Of a stretch of 64,000 bases of DNA, positions 1-8,900 are shown one piece after another. Position numbers and translations under genes: made by a program. Source of the DNA: Photorhabdus heterorhabditis. Its GTDB lineage: Bacteria; Pseudomonadota; Gammaproteobacteria; Enterobacterales; Enterobacteriaceae. Position 1 is the first letter of the stretch; each line of letters opens with the position of its first letter. The DNA lies in contig NZ_RCWA01000016.1 in assembly GCF_018448905.1 (NCBI RefSeq), positions 1 to 64,000 of the forward strand. The letters run 5' to 3'. The notes beneath the pieces are model-generated. The model saw only the letters and a list, made by a program, of their open reading frames with translations, made no database searches and was not told the origin of the DNA.

Positions 1-316
1 GGCCAGCCGCGCACCGGGGCTGAGGTAACCGCGCAGCGCCCTTGGGTGGGCGGCGCCGACATAATGTTTGTTAAGCGCGGCGGGCCGTTCAGGCCCATTG
101 CGCTTAATGCCACATTATGTTGAATGGCGGCTGACCGGCAACGATTGTTACAGAGAACGCCGCAGTTTAGCGCCGGGTGGCCGGCATTTACTGCCGGGCA
201 CGCCGTAGGTAGGGAGGCAGTCTGCGCGCAGGGACGCGCGCAGTCTGCCTTTCACTGCACCCCACAGGTTCACCGGGAACCGGCTAACCTTCGAACTGTC
301 CAACCGCACTGTGGTT
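1..316. other. non-coding GC-rich stretch beyond the integrase gene
   Basis: No convincing gene is visible here. Open frames on both strands look like by-products of high GC content. The stretch holds the nested palindrome at 59-120, described separately, and lies beyond the 3' end of the tyrosine recombinase gene. The composition matches the integrase-primase module rather than the AT-richer chromosome to the right, so it is probably part of the same mobile segment, whose left end is outside the window. Confidence 0.5.
59..120. repeat. 62-bp nested hyphenated palindrome near the tyrosine recombinase
   Basis: Three nested complementary blocks are visible. The outer arms are ACATAATGT and ACATTATGT (perfect complements), the middle arms contain TTAAGCGC and GCGCTTAA, and an inner hairpin is GGGCC/GGCCC around GTTCA. 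Spacers between blocks differ by about one base on the two sides. It lies about 200 bp past the recombinase stop. It could be a recombination or attachment site folded as single-stranded DNA, or a strong RNA hairpin. No integron-type GTTRRRY end was found, so a classical attC is not supported. Confidence 0.55.
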
Positions 317-1345
317 TCAGGCCGGCTTCGGGCTGTCCGGCTTATTACTATCGGCCTGTTTATCGTCTGGTGTGGCCTGCTTTGACTGCCGTTCTGCCGG
401 GTGGGTCTGCTCATGCACTTTCTTTAAGTGACCGATGGCCACCCGGGTATAGATTTGGGTGGTTTCCAGACTCGCATGCCCTAATATCGCCTGGATGTGC
501 CGGGTATCGGCCCCGTTGTCCAGCATTTGCGTGGCCATTGAATGCCGGAACAGGTGACAGGCTCCGGCTTTCTCCAGTTGCGCTTTTTGGCGAATGCTGG
601 CCCCCGTCAGATGGGTGAGTCTGTCGCGTGACATCTGTCGGCCATTGAGGGTGATAAACAGGTGGCCGCTGTCATGGCGGTGGGCCAGTCGGGGCCGCAC
701 GCTGTCAAGGTAGCGTTGTAACCAGTGCAGGGCCTGTTCCCCGATGGGCACTACCCGGTCTTTACGGCCTTTGCCCTGCCTCACCAGCAGCACGCCGCGC
801 CCGAAGTCGATGTCGCTTAACCGCAGGTTGGACAGTTCCATCCGCCGGATACCGCTGCTCCACAGCACTTCAAGGATGGCCCGGTTTCTTAAGCCGGTCG
901 GCCTGTTGATATCAATGGCCTGTAATACCGTCTGTGTTTCGTCCTCGCTCAGCACCTGCGCGGGCAGGCGTTTGTCTCTTCGGGGCAACACCAGTTCCTC
1001 AGCCGGGTTGTACAGGATGTACTGGCGTTGTCGCAGCCAGCGGAACCAGACCCGGAGGTCACTCAGCCGTTTTGACTGTGTGCTGACGGCCAGCGTGTTG
1101 CCGTCGGCTTTACGATAGGCTCTCAGCCAGGACTGATAACTTTCCAGTAACGGCGGGCTGACTTGCGGGGCGGACATGACTCCCCGGGCTTCACACCAGT
1201 TAACGAACGGCAGCAACCGTTCCTGATAGCCGGTCAGCGTCCAGACGCTGTAGTGTCTGGCGGTCAGGCAGTCCAGATAGGCTTCAAGCTGCTGGCGTAA
1301 TGTGGTGAGATGAGCGGGGCGTGTAGCGGCGATAGTCTGAGTCAT
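317..1345 (-). CDS. tyrosine recombinase/integrase (XerC/D-like)
   Basis: Tyrosine-family site-specific recombinase of about 342 residues that cuts and rejoins DNA through a 3'-phosphotyrosine. An N-terminal SAM-like core-binding domain covers roughly residues 15-110. The catalytic domain shows the complete set: Arg167 (SSGIRRMEL), Lys192 in GKGRKDR, His264 and Arg267 (HLFRHSMAT), His290 (LGHASLETT) and Tyr299. The charged tail after residue 310 looks unstructured. The start was set at the second Met (MTQT), with AGGA about 10 bases upstream; a start 8 codons earlier is possible. It lacks the extra helix of integron integrases. The next gene, the large primase, is on the same strand about 250 bases upstream, and both share high GC. 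It probably mobilises this module. Confidence 0.88.
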   Translation of the reverse strand: MTQTIAATRPAHLTTLRQQLEAYLDCLTARHYSVWTLTGYQERLLPFVNWCEARGVMSAPQVSPPLLESYQSWLRAYRKADGNTLAVSTQSKRLSDLRVWFRWLRQRQYILYNPAEELVLPRRDKRLPAQVLSEDETQTVLQAIDINRPTGLRNRAILEVLWSSGIRRMELSNLRLSDIDFGRGVLLVRQGKGRKDRVVPIGEQALHWLQRYLDSVRPRLAHRHDSGHLFITLNGRQMSRDRLTHLTGASIRQKAQLEKAGACHLFRHSMATQMLDNGADTRHIQAILGHASLETTQIYTRVAIGHLKKVHEQTHPAERQSKQATPDDKQADSNKPDSPKPA

Positions 1346-1593
1346 GACGGGGTTTCCTGTAAGGTACATGGATTGTTGTTATGGGGTAATGCGTGACTAC
1401 GATACGATGATGTTTTTCTTTATTGTCTGCCGGAACAGTGCTTTTTCCTTTTCCCCGACCGGTTTAGCGCCGGGGCCTTGTATGGCTTGCCTCTGGGGGG
1501 ATGGAGGCTGTCCGACCGGTCCCCGACCTGCCTCCGACAGGTGGGCGACCGTCTGCGTGATAACCCCGACCGGACTGAATCATACGCCGGTTT

Positions 1594-4320
1594 TCAGGGG
1601 GCTATCAGCCCGCACAGGTGCGCCGTGTCGTTATCTTCACCGTCGAACAGCAGTTCATAGACGAACGTCAGTCCGCGCCGGTGCAACAGCAGGTATTCCA
1701 TTTCGACCAGCCGTGACAGATGGATTTTTAGCTGGGTATCGCCCCACTGGATGGCGTCGCGTAACAGTTTGCGGGTGAACAGCCACTCATGACGCGGCTG
1801 CCCGCTTTCCCTGACCCAGTTTTGTATCAGCAGCAACAGCCTGCGCGTCTGCGGCGGCATCTCATCCAGTGTGCGGCCTAATATCTCGTGGGCCAGCCGG
1901 TTTGCTAAGCTAATATCGTCTTTGGTCACCTCGATATATTCAAGCCGTTTGCCCCGGTGTTCCGCGGTCTTCACCTCGCGCTGGTGCTGATGCAGCAGGG
2001 CGATACTTTGTATCAGGGTGAGATATTTCATGTGGTCGCGCCGGGTGCGGGTTTTATCGCTCATGAACGTTAACTGTGAGGCATAAGGGTTAACCACATT
2101 GAGCGGGCGCAACAGCCGCTGGGCGTTTTGATGCAGTTCGGTGATATACGCCTTTTCATTCTCGGCCAGTAAGCCTTCGAGGGTTTGCTTATGGCGCTGC
2201 AAGGCGTGGATAGCTTCGGTCTGTTCCCGCGATTCGTTCACGGTCAGCACCAGACAGCGGTTTAACAGCTCTTCATCGACATCTATCGCGGTGGTGGTGA
2301 GCATCAGCATCACCGGTCCTTTCACCGTGTACTGTTTGGTGACCAGATTCCCGCTGGCATCGTCTTTACCGGTGCTGGCAATGGTCAGTTCGCCGTCGCT
2401 TTGCAACAGCTTAAGCGCATAGGCGGCCTGCCTGACGCCTTCCTCTTCGGCAATGGCTAAGATTTTATGCTGGAGATTGGTTTCCCCCAGATAGAACAGA
2501 CTCTGGCCGGTCATGGCGCTGTATTGCAGCCGTTCCTCTGCCGGTATCAGATTGAGGACCGCATCCATCAGTGAGCTTTTCCCGGCGGCACTGCTGCTTT
2601 GTATCAGCACGGCCAGCGGACGGTCCAGCTTGCGACTGACGGCGGCTAAGTAACCGGCCAGCAGGTTAGTGGATTCGCCTACCACGCCACAGGCGGCTAA
2701 ATCAGCGGTGATGCGCTCGCTCAGTTTCGGGTCTTGCAGCAGGGCCAGTGCTGCTATCCGCTGGTCCTCACTCAGTTCGGGAACCGGTGGGGTTTCGGTT
2801 TGTTCACTGACACCGGCCTGTTGACACTGTTCCAGTACCAGCAACACCTGCCCCAGCGCCCGGCGCAGGTCACCTTCGGCCAGCCCCAGTTCGGTGGCGG
2901 CCAGCCGCGCATACCCGCCCCGGCTGCGGGCGTTCATCATGTCCACGCTGTCGGCGAACATCACGCCGCTGTCGGTATCAATCACCTGCGCATTGACTTT
3001 CATGACGGCGGCCCCGGCTCTGACCTGAGCCAGCCCGCGAACACACCAGCGCAGCGGACCCAGTGAGACGATGATTTCGCCGTTTGGCCCGGTCTCCCAC
3101 ACGACTCCGGGCAAAGACAGCGGTCTTGTTGCCCGCTCAGCGGCTAAAGCAACAGGGGGTTCCGTTGCCGGGGACGGCGGCGCTGCCGGTGCGCCCGGTG
3201 CTTCGGTGTCGGTTTTCTGCACCGGCTCATACATTGGCACCGCGCCATCCAGCAATAACCCGAATGCCGGTTCGGGCTCGGCGACCTGACACAGATAGCC
3301 GTTGGCATCCATGCCCTCGGGGAACACTACCCGGAACACGGTCATGCCGGCGGCGGTCAGGTCTGCGGCCAGTTTCACCGCCGCCTCATTGCCGGCGGGG
3401 TCATTATCGAAGGCAATCAGCACCTGCCTGACCTGATGCTGTTGCAGTGCCTGCCAGTGGTCGGGGGTAAAGCCATTGACGCCGTAGGCGGTGGTCACGT
3501 TACGGTATCCCGCCACCCAGAACGACATGGCATCGATTAATGACTCACACAGGATAAGCGATTTGGCCGCTATCATGGCGGCTTCATTCCACACGCCGCG
3601 GTGCTCGCCGGGCAGGTAGAGATGTTTCGGGGTACCCGCCCGCAGGCGCTGGATGATTTTCCGGCCATAGATTTCCTGTACCTGCCCGTGGTTGTCGAGT
3701 ACCGGTATCACGAGCGAGCCGCTAAAGTGTTCATGACCTGACTCCCGCATCAGGCCCACCGCTTGCAACCGGGCCCGGATAGCTGCGCCGGCTTTCAGTT
3801 GTTTCTCCGGCAGGCGGTAAGCCAGGGTTCGGTTGGCAAAGCCGAGCTTAAAACCGGCGACTAATTCGGGATGATGTAACCGGCGTTTTTCCAGATAGGC
3901 CACGGCTTCGGGGGCGTTCAGCAGCGTATGATGGTAAAACTCCACCACCCGGCTGAGCAGCGCCTGCCGTCCGGCTTCGTCTTCGGCCAGCACGGTGGGT
4001 TCATTCGGCTGAACCAGCGGCGCAACAGCCGGATTATTCCCCAGCGTGCCGCGCAGGTGCTCTGCCGCCCGTCGCAGGCTCAGGCGTTCGGTTTTCATCA
4101 CCCAGTCCAGCACTGAACCGCCGGTGTTGCAGCCAAAACAGTGATAGAGGTTTTTTTCCGGGCTGAGGACCATTGACGGGGTTTTTTCCTCATGGAACGG
4201 GCACAGCAGCACGTAATCTTTACCGCGTTTAATCAGCTTGCGGCCCTGTTGTTCCGCCACGGCCACTAAGGAGACGGCGGTTTTCAGGTGCTGTAATTCG
4301 GCTTCCGGGATGCGTGCCAT
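1594..4320 (-). CDS. large CHC2/Toprim DNA primase fused to an ATPase domain
   Basis: A 908-residue replication protein of a mobile element. Residues 1-100 form a DnaG-type CHC2 zinc domain with ligands Cys40, His43, Cys61 and Cys64. A Toprim domain follows near 245-340, with acidic motif CESLIDAM and later FDNDPAG. After a proline-rich linker a second half has a Walker A at about 574-582 (SSSAAGKSS) and looks like an AAA+ or helicase-type motor. Primase plus ATPase in one chain is typical of element-encoded replication initiators. The start is at MARIPEAE, preceded by GGGGGG seven to eight bases upstream; the longer frame lacks this. Alternative view: a primase with a DNA-transporting ATPase rather than a helicase. 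Confidence 0.85.
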   Translation of the reverse strand: MARIPEAELQHLKTAVSLVAVAEQQGRKLIKRGKDYVLLCPFHEEKTPSMVLSPEKNLYHCFGCNTGGSVLDWVMKTERLSLRRAAEHLRGTLGNNPAVAPLVQPNEPTVLAEDEAGRQALLSRVVEFYHHTLLNAPEAVAYLEKRRLHHPELVAGFKLGFANRTLAYRLPEKQLKAGAAIRARLQAVGLMRESGHEHFSGSLVIPVLDNHGQVQEIYGRKIIQRLRAGTPKHLYLPGEHRGVWNEAAMIAAKSLILCESLIDAMSFWVAGYRNVTTAYGVNGFTPDHWQALQQHQVRQVLIAFDNDPAGNEAAVKLAADLTAAGMTVFRVVFPEGMDANGYLCQVAEPEPAFGLLLDGAVPMYEPVQKTDTEAPGAPAAPPSPATEPPVALAAERATRPLSLPGVVWETGPNGEIIVSLGPLRWCVRGLAQVRAGAAVMKVNAQVIDTDSGVMFADSVDMMNARSRGGYARLAATELGLAEGDLRRALGQVLLVLEQCQQAGVSEQTETPPVPELSEDQRIAALALLQDPKLSERITADLAACGVVGESTNLLAGYLAAVSRKLDRPLAVLIQSSSAAGKSSLMDAVLNLIPAEERLQYSAMTGQSLFYLGETNLQHKILAIAEEEGVRQAAYALKLLQSDGELTIASTGKDDASGNLVTKQYTVKGPVMLMLTTTAIDVDEELLNRCLVLTVNESREQTEAIHALQRHKQTLEGLLAENEKAYITELHQNAQRLLRPLNVVNPYASQLTFMSDKTRTRRDHMKYLTLIQSIALLHQHQREVKTAEHRGKRLEYIEVTKDDISLANRLAHEILGRTLDEMPPQTRRLLLLIQNWVRESGQPRHEWLFTRKLLRDAIQWGDTQLKIHLSRLVEMEYLLLHRRGLTFVYELLFDGEDNDTAHLCGLIAP

Positions 4321-4442
4321 AACAAAGATCCCCCCAAAATATGTCAAGATTTATTTTGCTTCGATATGCGATATATTATATATTCGTATTACGATATTAA
4401 AGCAAGTCGTTTTTGGAACTCACCTTATACTTGGAGCATTTT

Positions 4443-4853
4443 ATGGCTGATGTGATAGATGAGATTATGCAGACCGAAGAACAGCGCCGGGCATTCGGTA
4501 AACGACTCAAAGAGTTACGTAACCAACAGCGACGAACACAGAAGGAAGTTGCTGCCCTGATTGGCTTGCAACTTTCGCAGTACAACAAGTATGAGTCCGG
4601 GATGCACATCCCTCCGGCTGATAAGTTGATCCAACTGGCTGAGTTGTTCACGACAACTATTGATTACTTATTGCTTGGCTCGCCTAACGAACAGAGACCA
4701 ATTAGCAACACGCGATTAATGGAGCGATTTAAAGCACTGGCCCAATGCCAGCCGGAAGAACAGGAGACCGTGATTAAACTGATTGATGCGGTGATTGTTA
4801 AGCACCGGGTTGAGTCGGCAATACGCCCTGTTGATCAGGAGAAGAATAACTAA
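4443..4853 (+). CDS. XRE-family HTH transcriptional regulator
   Basis: A 136-residue Cro/C1-type DNA-binding protein. The helix-turn-helix lies at about residues 12-65, with the usual LKELRNQQRRTQKEVAALIG and a recognition segment QLSQYNKYESG, followed by a conserved dimerisation-like helix (LIQLAELFTTTIDYLLLG). The C-terminal half is helical with no recognised enzyme domain. The ATG at 4443 has TTGGAG upstream; an earlier TTG at 4413 is possible. It is divergent from the primase gene across about 120 AT-rich bases, so it probably controls the integrase-primase module, itself, or both. Confidence 0.82.
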   Translation: MADVIDEIMQTEEQRRAFGKRLKELRNQQRRTQKEVAALIGLQLSQYNKYESGMHIPPADKLIQLAELFTTTIDYLLLGSPNEQRPISNTRLMERFKALAQCQPEEQETVIKLIDAVIVKHRVESAIRPVDQEKNN

Positions 4854-4938
4854 GTCTAAAGTGATTTTTTAGCACGGCGTTGAAGTGCAGCAACACAACA
4901 ACGCCGCTCACCACAAGCAACTAAGAAGGAGTTGAATG

Positions 4939-5201
4939 ATGGCTAAGGCGCATTCTAAAGCAGAAGCGGCGATAAATAAAGCTGTGAAAACAGAACGTTA
5001 TTACACGGTGGGCTATGTGCCGAACGGGAATAAGGTCAACAACGCCACCCCGGCGGCCAGATTACGGTGAAGGTGATGGACGGTTGTCTGGTGCTCATTC
5101 CTGACAGTGAGGCCACGCAACAACAGTACCAGCGGCAACAGGCTCAACTACGGGAGATAAAGCAGCAGATGCGGGCGCTGATAACCGGTTTTGCGGGTTA
5201 A
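4939..5201 (+). pseudogene. frameshifted, internally deleted SymE-type toxin gene
   Basis: The first frame (4939-5070) encodes MAKAHSKAEA followed by RYYTVGYVPNGNKVNN and stops after 43 residues. The continuation sits in another frame (about 5060-5201): ITVKVMDGCLVLIPDS then a Gln-rich helix. Together they match the beginning and end of SymE-family toxins (RYYTVGY ... VTVKVM.GCLVL.P), but the central part (normally P.I.I.G.WL...GF..G..) is missing and the frame is broken. AGAAGGAG precedes the ATG. In E. coli SymE is an SOS-induced toxin repressed by antisense SymR. Here the product is very probably inactive. Confidence 0.7.
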
Positions 5202-5214
5202 GGGAGAGGATAAA

Positions 5215-5412
5215 ATGAAAGTGGTGATTGAACATTTGCAGGACATTCAGTTAACTCACCTTGAAGCGCTGGCCTTGGCCCAACTGGTCAAGCGGCTGTG
5301 CTGGTCTGAGATACGCGCCTGTGCCGTGAATGACGAGGAAGCGTATCAGATCAAAGATGCGATCTCTAAGCTCCAATCTGCTCTAGCGTACAGTGGGTAT
5401 GCGCCACGGTAG
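5215..5412 (+). CDS. small conserved-looking protein after the symE remnant
   Basis: A 65-residue mostly helical protein starting MKVVIEHLQDIQLTHLEALA, with GGAGAGGATAAA before the ATG. It starts 13 bases after the end of the SymE remnant, so the two were probably co-transcribed. No catalytic motif is visible. The sequence resembles small proteins often annotated beside SymE-like genes, but I cannot name a function. A strong hairpin terminator follows at 5422. Confidence 0.6.
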   Translation: MKVVIEHLQDIQLTHLEALALAQLVKRLCWSEIRACAVNDEEAYQIKDAISKLQSALAYSGYAPR

Positions 5413-5421
5413 ATCAATAAG

Positions 5422-5456
5422 AAAGCCGGAAGATCTCAAAGGATCTTTCCGGCTTT
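5422..5456. terminator. hairpin terminator between convergent genes
   Basis: AAAGCCGGAA pairs with TTTCCGGCTTT through a stem extended by GATC, with A and T runs at the outer ends on both strands. It lies between the rightward small gene (ends 5412) and the leftward immunity gene (ends 5476), so it can stop transcription from both sides. Confidence 0.8.
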
Positions 5457-5475
5457 ATTAATACAACTTGCCTAT

Positions 5476-5907
5476 CTAACAACTGAGTATAAATGATATT
5501 GCCTTTTGCTTTTCTGGATTATTATCTAAAAAGCGATAAAGATATTCTTTAACTTCTTCTTTATTTGGAGAATTAGTTAATATATTCTTATATATATCTA
5601 TATGCTTTTCAGAATTTGTTATCCTATAGTGAATTATATCAAGCCAATCTAAAGCCTTTTTTTGTAATATTTCATTGAATCCGATAATAGTAGAAACATA
5701 ATCTATAGCTTCAAAAGACTCCGCCATTCCCATAATTTCTTTCATCATGTCAGTATATTCACTTTCGTCATCCAAATAATTTAAAATTATTGGTAAATAT
5801 TTCTTATCTTTTGACTCGGCCATTTTTTGTAACGTATTAGAAAATATACGAATACTTTCAGGGGAGTCCATGCTTGATGATTTTTCAAGATCTTCGATTA
5901 AATTCAT
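5476..5907 (-). CDS. putative immunity protein for the Rhs toxin
   Basis: A 143-residue acidic, mostly helical protein with no signal peptide. It directly follows the Rhs effector: the ATG at 5907 comes 8 bases after the Rhs TAG, with AGAGGAT as ribosome binding site. A GTG 24 bases earlier would overlap the Rhs gene. This position, the low GC shared with the Rhs tip, and the family logic of polymorphic toxins make it the cognate immunity protein, expected to bind the nuclease tip in the cytoplasm. The helical repeat character recalls known immunity families, but no family can be assigned with confidence. Confidence 0.72.
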   Translation of the reverse strand: MNLIEDLEKSSSMDSPESIRIFSNTLQKMAESKDKKYLPIILNYLDDESEYTDMMKEIMGMAESFEAIDYVSTIIGFNEILQKKALDWLDIIHYRITNSEKHIDIYKNILTNSPNKEEVKEYLYRFLDNNPEKQKAISFILSC

Positions 5908-5915
5908 TTTATCCT

Positions 5916-8900
5916 CTATTTTCTTGGACACTTAGATGGTTTTTTAAATACATCGGGGAATGTTTCTTTATTCAGCCTGATAGTCTCCCTTAAACCTTGT
6001 TTAATTTCTTTAGTATATAATCCTTGATCTTTATATATTTTTCTAGCATCCATGATATCTTTGGCTAATGTTTCTCTTGGTGTTTCATGAAGGAAAGGTC
6101 TTCTTGCGTAAGATCTGGTTAATGGATGCCTTCCTTTATTAGATGGATATTTATGTTCCATTTGCATTGCAATGGATTTACTTTTAGAAATTCCAAACTT
6201 CTTCTTCATATATTCAGCTGAAGGCATGTGATGACCAGTTAAATCATCGCCGGGAGTACCGGGTAATTTTCCATAAGGCCCCACACCACCTTCCCCAGGA
6301 AGTAATGCATTCAATCCGAACGGGTCAATCCATCCTGTGGGATTTTTGACGTATGCATACGGATTCTCACCACCCCAGAGGCCCGTAGGATCGGCACTCA
6401 GGTAACAACAGCCTTCCGGCAAATAATACCTGAACCGATTATAGAATAAACCACTTTCTTCATCAAAAAGTTGCCCGGCAAATCGGAGGCCCGGGTCCAG
6501 TTGCGGATTCTCGCCGTGTCCACCCAGCCGCAGGCCGTACAGAGACTGCTTCGGCCGCCGCCACACCCGTTTACCCGTCGGGTCGAACAGCGCCAGTGGC
6601 TCGCCGGTCGGGGCGCTGACCGCATACTGGGTTTGCACCTCCCCGGCCATCAGTTCCACCCGGTTGTCCAGATTAAGCGTAAACTGTTGCGTCTGCTGCG
6701 CCACCAGTTCCCAGCCGTCAAACACCAGATGGCGGATCATTTTCAGCCGGCCATGCTGGTATTCGCGGATTTCCGCCGGCACGTCGCCGTCCCACACATA
6801 CGTAGTCAGTTTACCGGTTTGGATACAGCATTTTTCGATCCGCCGTCCAAAGGTATCATAGCGATATTCCCACCGGATACCGTCCGGGGTGATGAGGCCC
6901 GTCAGCTGATTCTGGCTGTTCCAGCGGTATCGGGTCAGTGCTGGACGGTAACCTTCTTCTAAACGCTGTTTCTCTTTCATACGACCAGCCCGGTCGTAGA
7001 CAAACCGGTGCGAGTCAATCCAGTTCAGGCGGTGACCTTCCTGGTATAGCGTTTCCCCCATAATCTCCTGCACCCCGTCGAACCGCCGTGACGGGTAACC
7101 GCTTGCATCATACTGATAGTGTTCACGTAAATTCCGTCCGTCACCGACCGACATCACCTGGCCGTTGCCGTTGAGGAGGTAGCGTAACTGCTGTCCGTCA
7201 TCATTGGCGGCTGTCAGGTTCAGTGTGGCATCATATTCATACTGACGCACCAGACCCGCAAAGGTGGGGTCAGGAATATCCGCCAAGTCAGTCTGCCGGA
7301 AAAAATGTGGGTTATAGCCGGCACGTTGTGCCGTTAATTGGCCCATCAGGTTATATTGCTGGCGCAGGATGAAACCGCTTTCGGTGTAACGGCCTGTTTC
7401 CCGTCCGGCGTCGTCCCGTTCCACGGTCAGAGGCAGTTGCCCCTCCAGCGTTAACCCGGTCAGTTCCCCGGCCCGGTTGACTTGCATCCGGCTCTGCCAG
7501 TGTTTCGGGTGAGTCTGTCCGGTGAACCGGGACGGTCCTTCTGCGGGGTCGGTTTCGCCGGTCAGCAGCTGTCGTTCCACCGTGCGGTTATCTGGGTAGT
7601 GGCGTTGAATTTCCCCGTATGGCTGGATTTCCCGGACTATCCGGTCTTGTTCATCATATTCAAAAGACAGGGTGTTATCCGGTGACTCAACTGTCAGCAG
7701 CCGTCCCACAATATCGTAATGATAATGCGTGGTGCCTTCCGGGGTGTGCTGGGCAGTCAGCCGGTGTGCCGCATCATAGTCATAGCGGATAACCGTTTCT
7801 TCTCCGTCCCGTTTCTCAATGCAGTTGCCCGATAAGTTATAACGGTAGTGCCAGCGGGTGCCGGCATAATCCTGCTCAGTGACCACCCGGCCATCCGCAT
7901 CGAGAATGTACGTGTAGTTTTCGCCCTGTGGGTTTATCACCTGAGTCAGTTGCAGAGTATCCGCATCATAGCGGTACTGCCAGCGGTGCCCCTCACCATC
8001 AACACGTGCTATCGGTAGGTCAAACGGCCCGTACTCCACCAGCCAGTCTATTCCGAGAGCATCAGTCCAGCGGGTCAGGTTACCGTGCCGGTCATGGTGA
8101 AAGTGTTCCAGATTGTTATCGGGCCGGTCGCTGGCGGCCACCCGGTGATGTCGGTCGTAACGCCAGCGCCACAGCGCTCCAGCGGCGGTCAAGCTGCGCA
8201 GCCGGTCCTGACTGTCATAGCCGAGGCTGATGGTGCGGTTCTCTTCATCAAACAGTCTTACCAGCCGCTGATGGGTATCATATTCCTGAGTACGGCGGTT
8301 ACCGTCGGTGTCTTCTTCCGCTGTCACCAGCCCGAAAGCATTACGGGTCAGGGTGGTTTTCCGACCGTCTGGGGCAATAAATCCTTTCGGCTGGCCCAGC
8401 TCATCATACAGTTGTAGCCAGGTGCGTTGCAGTGGGTCAGTCATACCGGTCAGTTGCAGGGTGTCCGCATCATAGCTGTATTGCCAGACTGCCCCGGTCG
8501 CATCAGTAAGTGAAGTCACCCGACCGGTATCGGCCAGGTAGGTTAGGGTCAGAGTTTCTCCCATCGGCAACGTCTGTTGTATCAGATTGCCCCAGTTATC
8601 GTAGTCATAGCGGGTGATACCGCCGCCAGGAGTGTGAACTTCAGTGACCTGATGCTGGTCATTGTAATGCCAAGTAGTGGTGTGCCCCTGTGGTGTGGTA
8701 GAGCGGGTGAGGCCGGGAGCATAGTCCAGGTGGACAGGATAGAAGCCTCCAGACCCTACACTGTCAGTACAGCGCCCCTGTTTATCGTAGCGGTAATCCA
8801 CCCAAGTCTGGTCGCCGTCAGACCAGCGGCTTATCAGGCCCTGCGCGTTGTATTCATAGTACAGGTGGAATTGCTGGGTACTGTCCGCTTCCGCCAGCCG

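Noticed and set aside
59-120. Interpretation of the palindrome as an integron attC site
   Set aside because: No GTTRRRY/RYYYAAC ends were found and the recombinase lacks the integron-specific extra helix.
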